Made by a program: the position numbers and the translations under genes. From contig NC_066269.1 of the NCBI RefSeq assembly GCF_905404315.1, positions 12,160,501 to 12,224,500 of the forward strand: DNA of 64,000 nucleotides, read 5' to 3'. This stretch comes from Leptidea sinapis (lineage: Eukaryota > Arthropoda > Insecta > Lepidoptera > Pieridae). This document shows positions 24,501 to 36,500 of this stretch, piece after piece. Position 1 is the stretch's first letter. Each line of letters starts with the position of its first letter. A model generated the notes under the pieces. That model worked only from the letters and a program-made list of their open reading frames with translations. It was not told where the DNA came from and did not search any database.

Positions 24501-27500
24501 AAAAGCCGGCAGCGTTTCTGACTTTTCTGGAGCTGTAGGTATGTAAGCGGCTGGCGGTGACCATCACTAACCAACAAGGGAGTCGCTCGTATGTCCTCCA
24601 TTCTCTACTTAACTCTATTTATTTCCGGCGATCTCCTTTATTTTTTATTCTCCCCTTCAGCTCAAAGTCTTCTGGTTGTGTTGTTGCTGTGTTATTGTTC
24701 AGACACTTCTATCTATTCTACATTTTACTATTAAATAAATATTCGTAAAACTACAAATTACCTTAGTTCATAGTTACAGTGGTCGCACATTCTTGAGACG
24801 ATGACAAGTGTTTTTATGTAGGTATATTATTTACAAGTTTAGTGTGAGTCACGCAAATATTAATCTACCTTCAATATTGAAACAATTTTTAGTTTGTTTA
24901 TTTTATGCCTAAGATTGGTTTATTTAGGTATAGTTTATGTTTTTGTTAAATGTGTAAACATTCTTATCCGTTGGAAAGAGCGGTCTTCCCTAAGACAGGT
25001 TCTGCGAACTTAAAAGGGAAGTCCTTCAAATACTATTTACTAAAATGCTAAATAAATAAATTTTTGATTTTTTTTTGACTTCTCGTTGTTGTATCGAGAT
25101 ATATGAACATATTATGACCCTTACAGATTTGTATTTCCAGAAATATTAACAGCATCGTATGTTAAGATTTTGTCTAGTTTCTACACTAAGTACTATATAA
25201 GATATCTTTCTGTCTCGCTGAGTTGAATAAATAATAAATAGAACTACTATATTAATTTAGGCCTTGAGAATATAGAATGTTTATACCATTTACCATATTA
25301 AACATGGCATGGTTTTATTCCTATAGCAATCAGTGTAGCGCATACCCGCAAACAATATTCGAAATAAAGCTAAACATTGTTCAATTAAAATAAATTTCTG
25401 GTTTTCGACACTAATTGCGATGTGCTAATTAATGGTCATTAATTGTAACTTATCGTGGACGTGGTCGAGACGAGTTAAAACCAAACCTATCTAATATCTC
25501 GCATGTTCCATTCGGTTTATTTTAGTTAATTTTTTACCTAATCCACCCCAGCGTTAACGCGATCAAAGTAATTATACAATTGGTACACATGATTCCTGAG
25601 ATTTTGCAATATGGCAACGGCAAGTGTATTTATTATGTAAGGGTTAGATATCCGAAATATAAATGGCCAACGAGAAACTAAAATATGATGATGAGAGATG
25701 AGATATTATATCACACTAAAACTTATCTCATCAGCAAAAACCTAAGGGCGACAAACAACCAAGTACACTTCTCAAAGAATCTCTCGACTACTGAGGAGGC
25801 GCACTCGAGAAATTTCAGTATAATTTTTATTTATGACAGTCAGGGACGAGACGAGCAGGACGTTCAGCTGGTGGTAATTGATACGCTCTGCCCATTACAA
25901 TGCAGTGCCTCTCAGGATTCTTGAAAAACCCAAAAATTCTGACCGGCACTACAATTGCGCTCGCCACCTTAGACATAAGATGTTAAGTCTCATTGGCCCA
26001 GTAACTTCACTAGCTACGGCGCCCTTCAAACCGAAACACACCAATACTCATACACATATACACATTACTGCTTCAAGGCAGAAATAGGCGTCGTTGTGGT
26101 ACCCATAATCTAGCCGGCATCCTGTGCAATGGAGCCTCCCACTGGTAATACTATTATGCTTTTACTATTATTCACTATACTTAAATAGTCATTTACTAGA
26201 TATCTTTCATGATGTGGGCTTCTGAATAGCTTCCTTATATTTCAGCGCTGTTATGGAGTGCCCTGTTTGGGTTTACTATACAATGTGTACCTTCACGTAA
26301 ACCGTGTTCATGCAGGTTCACCCAAGGGTAAGTACTAGGTCCTATCCTTGATGTTTAGTTCAAACGGAAATAATTCCACTCGCTATCATAAAATAGCTTG
26401 GGCACGTCGTTATCTGCAGTATTATTCCGATGTCCCACATACTAGATAACATTGTAGCTCCGATCACTACAAGTTATACTGTATTTATTTATTGTTATAA
26501 TTATCAAAACAACAATCTCATTACTCGCTCTTATTGACTCGGTACCAGTTTTCCAAGTATAAGTTGTTGTTTTTTTTTTTTTGTTATTGTTCGTGATCAT
26601 CGGACCAATACGGGATGTTTTAAATTTTCGGTGATTACTTCGATACGTCCTTAATACTGCGCAGTCATTCGTGTATTCATTTATGGCTTGCGTATTCATA
26701 CAAAAATTATCGCCGTCCCTTGCATTTAAGCGTGTTTACCGTGGTTGGTTATTGCGGTGGAATTATTTATTGAACATTAAACGAGAATAAACTCGTTTGA
26801 CAACAAATACTCTTAAACGAGGAAAAATGTGCAATGCTCCAAGCAGGAATCTTGCATTTTGAATGTCATTATTTGTTTCTCCCTAGAGTTGAAATGCGTA
26901 GCAGTACTTAATAATCAATGTTAAATCTAACATACAACACGATTACACAATCTAATATTGATCTACGTGACGATAACCCTTCGCGTATTGCTAACACAGA
27001 GTAAGTTCGCTCTCCAAACGCAGGCGACTATCATCTGTTTCTTCTCATCTTGCAAGAGTGTAGGCGGTCTACCTCGGGTTGAGATTTCCACACCGGAGTC
27101 GACAGGAACCGTTTAACTAAGACTCTTTTGTGCGTCCGTGTGTGTAGATGACACAAAAGAAAGCGGAATACTTCATTGGCAAAGAAGGCTTACAACAGTA
27201 GATTATGTAGGAAATATAATTCTGAATGATACATCATATAGCATCATCTTATTGCTAGTTAACCCGGGGTTTGCCACAAACTTTACCTAGGTCTCATTAA
27301 AAGAATCGTAAATGAGTTCTCGGTTCATTAAGTTTGTTTTAGTGAGCTTGTATGGCACCCAAATATCGTCCATTATTGTGCACCTAGTTTTTCTTAAATT
27401 GTTCAAAACTGGGTTGTGGCTAATTCCCAATTCTTCTGCTATATCGTAACTAGTGATATGATCTGCTGATTAATAAAGCGTCAATTTTATCCGTAACAGG

Positions 27501-30500
27501 ATGATCAGATCAAGGTGCATCTTTGACAGTAAAAATTCCCGGAATTAAAACGCTTAAGCCAACTTTGTGGTTCTCTTACTGCTTTTGTGAATGATTCGAA
27601 TTTCTTTATTAGATTCACTCATTTTGGCAAAAAAAAAGAAAAAGAGCTGGAAACAAAATTTTAATAATTTAATTGTTTTTTTGTTAATGGAACCTTTTTA
27701 ATGTCATCAAAACCAACGAGAAACAAATAGTACAACCTGAGATTTTGTTACAAGTTTACACATACTATTATGCGATACTATTATTATGCGAAAAGTTTTT
27801 CCCCGACTTATTAGTCAAATTAAAGTGCTTACTGCTCGAGAAAGTGATACAGGTGCATACGAATATAGCATGTATTTCAAAGTTATTAGAACACTTAATA
27901 TCGAAATTTGGTTACAGTGTTCTTTTGCATTGATTGGCCAAATTAGATCGTGAATTGGAAAAATACTATTCACGAGTAATAAGAGTAGATTTGTGTGCAT
28001 TATTATTATGTCATTGTTTTCTGTGTGTTACAAAAAAATATATCATCATATTTTTTTTATAATACACATCTAAAACATTTTACAAATTGGAAATAACACG
28101 AGAAGAATATGCTTACACTGCGATGTATATGCTTTTACAATATGACGTCAAAAAAAAATATAAATCAAAATTTGTAACGAAATTCAAAAGAATTGTTAAA
28201 AAACGTTTAAGTGGTAAAGGTTACTATAACATAAATGTCTTTCTTAGCACCACAGATTGGGAATGGAGCGACCGGCCTCAGGCTATTTATTAATTATTAC
28301 ATTTTATTGTAATCAAATTTTATTAAGAAACAGAAGCCTGCTGAGTTTTTTGCGCCAGTTTTTCTCAGGTCTGGGGCATATATTGTTTAATGGATGTGGG
28401 ATTTTGACGTTCAATATGTGATTAAAAATGCTACTTTGAATAAATATATTTGAATTTGTCAAATGAAAAAACAAATATGGTTCTTCACCGTAGCTACGAA
28501 ATATTATTTCTGGGGGTATTTCTGTTTCGCCACGGCAGCCGACCAATCACGGCGTGCCAGCGCATTCGACGTTTGTATAAAAGAACGTTGTTAGGCTTAA
28601 GGTCTCATTTAATTCATTCGTTCCAAAGTTTGGCGAGTCAATAGTCCTGAATATGCTTCGTGTAGAGGCGAAACATTTGTCGAATTCGTTTCAGCAGGGT
28701 TTCACATCACCAACTAACACGGTCTTCGAGTTCGATAGTTCAGCGACAAGGCGTAATCAGTCAAGTAGTGTAGTAGTGCTGGCGGGGGAGGTTGCATCCT
28801 GCATGTATTAACCAGAGGGAGGCTCGTTTGCACAGGATGTCGGCTAGATTATGGGTACCACAACGGGTGCCTATTTCTGCCGTGAAGCAGTAATGTGTAA
28901 GCATTATTGTGTTTCGGTGTGAAGGGTACCGTAGCTAGTGAAATTACTGGACAAATGACACTTAACATTTTATGTACGTTAAGGTGACGAGCGCAATTGT
29001 ACCGCCGCTCAGAATTTTTGGGTTTTTTCAAGAATCCTGAGCGGCATTGCATTGTAATGGGCAGGGCGCATCAATTACCATCAGCTGAAAGTATTGTTCG
29101 TCTCGTCCCTTAAGAGTGTAGTCTAACAAAATTGAGCGGAATTAACACTAAAGTTATTGATTCATAATATTTAAATAATTATGGATTTCCGCAAAATAAC
29201 GCCTCGTTTTAATTTGACAGTGTGTGAGTTTTGATAACATTGCTTCCGATTCCAAGGCAGTTTGAGAGCACTCACACTTGTTCTAAGCTTTTCCGCGCAT
29301 GATATTTCCTGTTTCTTTACCAAAGTATTTCAAAACAACATGGTCTTCGGTATATCTTGTACATATTGTGTACGAAGTTATGGAACGAATTTCATTTTTA
29401 TAAGTGAACGACATTAGTCCGGTTATGATTAACGTAAATGTCAATAAAGTGATAAGTAGTTCATTGTTTTAATTTCAATAAGTACTTAAACACAGAGTGT
29501 CTGCTCGCGAGATGTGAGCGAGGGTTTACGATGTCATTGTCAACTCGCGAGGTACTTTCCCATTAAGCACGTGATGATCAATATTTGTTGCTCACAAACA
29601 GTTGGAAACCAATTCGAAATTCGAATATCGAAGTTCATTCAGACGGTGCGATTGGAAAATTGGCCAAGATGGCGGAATTTGTAGGAAACAAAAATTTGTA
29701 ATAATTTATTATTTGTCATTATTGATATAAAGAAACGAGAGCTCCCTTGTACGTTGTAATTGGACTAAAATGCATATTTTTTTTAATGGTTATGATGTTA
29801 ATGAAGCTAATTAGCTTCGAAGAAGCTGGGCATCATATATAGAGAACAGTAATGCTTGAAGCCGGTCAACGTGCTGAGTATTTCTGTCATCTCTGGTCTG
29901 GCGCACTCCACTATCAGCTCGTACCATTTGACCACGTGCAACGCAGAGCAGCTCGAATTGTTTGTGGACCCAGTGCTCTGTGAAGTGCTGATCACTTGGC
30001 GTTGCGTAAAGACATCGCTCCATTGTGTGTCTTCTACCGCATTTATCACGGGGAGTGACACGTCACAAATTAGGATATTCCCCACCATCTGGATCTCCAC
30101 AGTGGGGTTTTCAAGGAACTTTCTTCCACGTGCAACCAAGCTGCGGAATATAATTAAATTAAGCGTCTTTTATTAATAATCTGTTGAACTTAGTGGTGAA
30201 AGGTGATAAAAGGAAAGATTAAAGCTATTTTTTTTTATCAAATCAATATTCCTTGAGAGTTGTTTTTGATGTGAGATAATTCAATAACCACGCTTTTAAA
30301 TAATCTGATCCAATCATAGAAATAAACAATACTCGAAGTATTATTTATTTACGCTGTTTAAAAAAATACCAGACGGTCATAGTCCCTGGCAGGCTAGTCG
30401 TTAAATATAGTTCTAACATTAACAGCGGATCCATTGTGTAATTTTTTTTTTATTTGGAGAAAACTCGAGATGGTGTATGTTAATGTAGCGTGATGGTTGT

Positions 30501-33500
30501 CTAACATTGGCGTGGTTGTTGACAGTGGTGGCCTGTCCAACTTCCTGTACTACGTGGCGCTGCCGCCACCTCCAGATCACGCCGGCGTCGCACCCGCGCT
30601 CCCGGAACCCGACGCGAACGCACGGGATGCCTCGCCCGACGCCGACGCGGCCACCCGCCTCCAGAAACATCTCAGCTCATTCTGCATGGACGAGCCTAGG
30701 AAGGTAATACACACCCTCTCCTCACCCCCGCCAAACATTTATTCATTGTCCAATTAGCATGGCTGTGCCACTTACACTAATACGACGAAACACAAAAACG
30801 AAAAATTACAAACAAAAAAGGAATATTAAAGAAAAATTAAATTAATTATTCAATTTATGACATAACGAAGGATTAACAGTGTAATATATATTTGTGTACA
30901 GAATCGCGGGAGTTGAATGCAGATTTCAGGAATGCGATAGTGCTGTGACCTAACCATAATAAGTGATGACCATAATCATTAGTGTTTCGATAAACTTGAA
31001 CAATTCCTTAAGAACATTTTAACTCAATAATTAAATCTTAAATTTTTGTACTACCTTTCTTCAATACTCATGTCTAAAACATGTTTCACCAGATATCGTA
31101 TTTGGCGATGAATTTTTTTTTGGTACGGAATCTAATGGACTCGGACCAGTCATTATAAAAATTAATAAATAACACGGGATCGCATCTTCATTATTAACGT
31201 GATATCACAGTAAGTGACGACTGCGGCACATCACTACACTAGGCGCGTGAGGCGAGGCGTGCGGAAAGCGGGGGGACTGCATTCAACTAGCGCGCTTAGT
31301 GTAGGTATAGTGGATAACCGAATACGAAGCCTGTTAGGATACTTATGTGCGACGAGGCATGGGTATCTGGTGACTAGGGAACCAGACGAGCAAGCAGGTC
31401 GCGGCTGGAGGCGTGTTACAGCGTATGCATGTGTGTGTGTGTGTCAGGTGCTGCTCCGGATCTACGGTCAGGTGCACGGTGAGCGCGCCATGGACGCCAT
31501 CGTGACCGAGTCCGTCATCTTCACGCTGCTGTCGGAGCGTCGGCTGGGACCCAAGCTGCACGGCGTGTTCTCAGGCGGCCGCATTGAGCAGTACATTCCG
31601 GTGAGCTCCATGTCATTCACTGTTATCATAACTGAACTTCAGCCGAAAAAAAGAAAACAGGTCGCTAATCGAATGTAACTCGGATAGGCAGCGTTTCGGG
31701 ATTCCGTAAAATCTTCTCGTCCCAAATATCACAGTGTCCCAAGACGAAGGTCTTTAACTAGTCTGTCGTCGCTAGCTATAGACCATATGAGACAGCTCAC
31801 GGGCGCTCAGAGTGCAATAGATACAGTCATGGTCGAAGTTTGCCTGCGAGGTCGAATCATAGCCTGGATGATTTCGAATTATGATAACTTGCTACTTACT
31901 AATTCTAGTAGACATCATTCCAGACACAATAGACCAAAAAGCAAATGTTATAACGAGCGCTTTACGAGAAACTCCTTGACGTGGCTTTGGCTGTCCGCCA
32001 GCCACTTTGTGGAATCAATTTCCGGCTGCTGTTTTCTCGGACCAATTATACGACTCATAGATCTTTAAGCTTAGAGCATACTCCCATCTTACAGGCTGAC
32101 AACGTTGTGGAATCAATCACCGGCTGCTGTTTTCTCGGACCAATTATACGACTTAGAGGCCCCCTTAAAGGCCGACAACGCACCTCGGTTTTGCGGATGT
32201 CCATGGGTGGTTGTTTCAGCACTTCCCACGTTACACTCTCGCCCTTTTGCCCCTTGTTATATATATATAAAAAAAGTGATAAATTTTATACCACCTTATT
32301 AAGCATAATGAAGGTACACCGAGAATGTTTATCGGCGCCCTTTTGTTGACGAGAAATGTATTGTAATTCAACTTTAATAATTATTTAACTTATTAAATAA
32401 AATAAATAACCTGTAGTGTGCATTGGAGGAATCTCCATACGTATGTATGTAGAATCTTTCTCCACTGGGTACTGTCTTGTCCTGTAAAATTTCTACAATA
32501 TAGTATATTTCTCCAATATCTCTATTTGATGGAAAAATTGAATTTACACTACCATTTTATTTAATCCATATTAAGATCGCCATTTTCTGACGCCAGTCAT
32601 TGTGCAAGCACCATTACTTGTTTATTATACGGTTTAAAGAGTATAGGAGCTAGTGAGAAATTGGGATTTTTAAGACTTAAAAACATGCCCCAGGGTAACG
32701 AGTTCCATAGCGATGCCGCCCAGTATTCTTGAGTTCCAAGAAACGGCAACGGGCTATAATGGACCGGGCGTAGCTAGTTACTAGCCATGAGGTGAACCTA
32801 TTCCTCGTCTTATTATATTACAAGCATCTGCTTCATGGAGGACTCACAGCACTGTCTGTCAATGTTCCAGGCTCGCTCGCTACTGACCAAGGAGCTCTCG
32901 GAGCCGGCGCTGTCGATGAAGATCGCGGAGAAGATGGCGGCCATCCACAACATGGAGGTGCCGTTGTCCAAGGAGCCCAACTGGCTGTGGAAGACGATGG
33001 CCAAGTGGCTGCGGACCGTCAAGGAGGAGAGACTGGCCGAGGGGGCCAAGGGAAAGGTTGACTACCTTCTTTATATACATCAACGTTTCAACAACAGCAA
33101 GGGAACTGCATGCTTGTCTGTTGATAACTGATATACAATTATTATTATTTATTTATTAAAATACAATGTAACATTACAGAGTTTCACCAGTAGGAGGCTC
33201 CTTTGCACAGGATGCCGGCTAGATTATGTATACCACAACGGCGCCTATTTCTGACGTGAAGCAGTAATGTGTAAACATTACTATGTTTCGGTCTGAGAGC
33301 GCCGTAGCTAGTGAAATTACTGGGCAAATGAGACTTAACATTTTATGTCTCAAGGTGACGAGCGTAATTGTAGTGCCGCTCTGAATTTGTGGGTTTTTCA
33401 AGAATCCTGAGCGGCACTGCATTGTAATGGGCAGGGCGTATCAATTACCATCAGCTGAACGTCCTGCTCGTCTCGTCCCTTATTTTCATAAAAAAATCCA

Positions 33501-36500
33501 CAACGTTACAAAGACAAACCTACTGGACAAGAAAGAAAAAAAAATAACTTAAAACTAAGTTATTGTATAGAGCTTGCTCAAATCTTTTCTTACATACTTT
33601 GGCCAAACATCAAATCGAGCTGGCAAATAAATTACACTATGATGTAATTACCTGTGTTTCGACTTTATAAGTAGGACTTATATTGTAATATTTGTGCCAT
33701 CTCTCTGATCGTATGTTCACTGTATCAGAATGAGGATGAAGACCGCATCATAGCGCGGCTGCGTGCCGTGGACTGGGACGCCGAGATAGAATTCGTGAAG
33801 AAGCTGTGTGGCAACGTGCACTCTCCCGTCGTGTTCTGTCACAACGATATGCAGGAAGGTGGGTCCTTTCACATTGCTCCTGCGGCGATATCATGCGTTA
33901 TAGTAGTTAGTATAGTTATAGTAGCGCTACATGCACTGTGCACTTCAATACCTCTTCCAAAGTATTTATTTAGATACCTTGCAAAGCTGTATATTTAAAT
34001 TCGGAACTTATTTTGTGAAAAGCTTTATTTGTTTCGATTAATGCGTCTTAAGGCCTCGTCGTCATGTCGTGAAGGATATCGGCTCGAAGGACCACTGCTT
34101 GATGCTCAGCTCAAAGATCTTGAGCGTTACACAAAACATTTTGTTGTTTTTTATTAATATTGTAATTCATTACGATGACCGCGATCATCCATGTCTAATA
34201 TTTGTAATCTACAGCTTAAGTAAATCGCTGTTTTCACACAAATTGTACTGTTAGTGTTACTAATAATATTTATGTGCACCTAGATAAAATAAAGTTATAG
34301 AAATGACTTCATTGAATAGCCAGGTTTCCCCCAGTTTTCGAGGACTCCTTCCCCTAAGACCATAATATTGTTTTATCTTATAGGTTTAATAAAGTCTGAT
34401 CTGAAAGTTATAGAAATAAGTTTTGTAGGTATCACTATATATAAGACCTAAATTGTTAATTGCTTCTGTAATTAGGTAGTAAGCTCTTATTTAATAGTAA
34501 ATAAAGAAAATTGAATTTTTTTTAAATTACTTCATATTGTGAAGGTTCTATATGTTTGGCCTAAATAGTCCATCACTGTTTTAACAGATTGTTCTATCTC
34601 TCCTTTATTTATGTTCGCCTGGTACCAACCAATAAATAAACAAAATATATTGCATCATATAATAATCGTAAGGAATAACTTATATAAGGATATTTTATAA
34701 CAGGCAACATACTCCTGCTGGAAGACGAGGCCCCCTCGGGCGAGGAGGAGATGTCCCTGGCGCAGTACTCCCGCAGCCTGGAGGAACACTCGTCGGACAG
34801 CGTGTCGTCGCACCACAGCGACTTGGGCGAGCCCCGCCTCGTGCTCATCGACTTCGAGTACTGCGCCTACAACCACCGCGGCTTCGACATCGCCAACCAC
34901 TTCCAGGAGTGGTGTTATGACTACACCAACCCGCACCACCCCTTCTACCACGAGCGCCAGGAGGATGCGCCCACCCTCGAGCAGCAGGTATTACCTCGTC
35001 CGCCGCAAGTCGTGCGCTTTATCAGGTCGTAGCTTAATCTTCTGGAAGGCCGGCAAATATTGCAAGTTCCAACTAAGCGCCCGTCACTCTAGAACACCAC
35101 GTCGATCCAATCCTTTGGGCTATTATGGTTACGCGTCTAATCCCTTTAGACTTGCAGATTTTCCGATTCACGTGTTTGTAGCAATTTTTAATCCTCCTCC
35201 CTCAATTTATACGTCGGAAAGTTTGTTATTTTATACTTTAAGTGTGTCTGGTGACAATTCTAGAAATTGTACGCTCGAAACAAAAATAACTCAAGTGATT
35301 CACCCTTCTCATTGGTGCCTCACGTGATCAATGGATTGTCCCTAAGCGATTGAAACCTGCAGCCAGTCTGGCACCACAGCCGCATCCTTTGCCCTTCCGC
35401 AGACCTTGAGTAAGCAGATTTGACGTCTTATCTCGTATGTTAACTCTACGAACACACTACTATCGAAGTACCTTTGCTGGAAATACTGTGCGGAAAAATG
35501 CAAATGTAACTGTGTCTCCAAATTTTTTATTTTTATTGCTCCAACCTGAAGCCTGTGAACGCTGGAATGCCCCAAGGCTATGTGCTATCTCATACACTGT
35601 TTCTTCTGCATATCAATGATATGTTCGACACCTCCAACATACATTGCTATGGAGACGAAAGCATTGGTGATTGTGTCTTCAATCGAGTCCTCTCTTGAAA
35701 GGGTCGCGGAATGGGGTAAATTGAACCTTGTCTACTTTAACCCCCAGAAGATTAGTTTGCGCGTTTACCACTAAAAAAACCCCATTTGTACATACTGAAT
35801 ATATGGTCTCCAATTCAGCGGTCACCTGGAGGGCAAAGCCAAATTGTCTTCGAAGACGCTGTGCGTCATAAAGAGAGATCGGCAATACTTCAAGCCAGCC
35901 AACATTCTGGCGCTCTACAAAGCGCAGGGCCGGCCACATATGGAGTATTACTGTCATCTATGGCCTGGCTCACCTTAGTATCAGCTCGATCCATTTGATT
36001 CCTGCCACCGTATTCCACCTTCGACACGCCACAAATGGGATATCATCCCCACCATCCGGATGTGTGGCGGTCCTCCACAGTGCAGTTTTCAAGGAACACC
36101 GTTTCCAGGACGATATACATGGTGCCTTTAAAAAAAGCACGTACACATTCCTTAAAGGCCGGCAACGCTCCTGTGATTCCAATGGTATTGCAAGAGAACG
36201 TGGGCGGCGGTGATTCCTTAACGCCAGGTGACCCGTACGCTCGTGTTTTCACTAACTGTTCACGCTTTGTCTTTTCAATCAATATCTGTTACAGTAACAA
36301 TCGATTCGCTTTCCTTTTCTATCTTGCTGTATCTCCGTTCTTATCTCTCGCACGCTTTGTTTGTCTATAGTCTAGATTACGTATTTCACTATCTGATTTT
36401 TTCTTTCTATTTTGACCCAATGGTGAATTATATAATTTCCTTTTTTTTAATTGTCTTTAATAGATTATAGTATTAGGTATATAGTTACAATAAACTTGTC

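Larger units (their letters stand above)
18541..30525 (+). other. Choline kinase intron 1 (~12 kb)
   Basis: GT-AG intron with no coding exon recognised inside. It is filled by LINE 3' ends (19640-19965, 24330-24620, 29835-30160), repeat family A copies (20551, 22741, 25842, 28809), a mariner relic (27290-27710), the ribozyme-motif relative at 28646 and a TATA-like site at 28576. Stretches 18550-19600, 21000-21170, 23180-24300, 24640-25800 and 26150-27280 show nothing recognisable. Confidence 0.7.

Noticed and set aside
28087..28293. 68-codon ORF rich in Lys
   Set aside because: No recognised family, no splice context, AT-rich composition as in the surrounding intron.
34655..34951. 98-codon minus-strand ORF of Val/Ala-rich sequence
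   Set aside because: It is the antisense shadow of GC-rich choline kinase exon 6.
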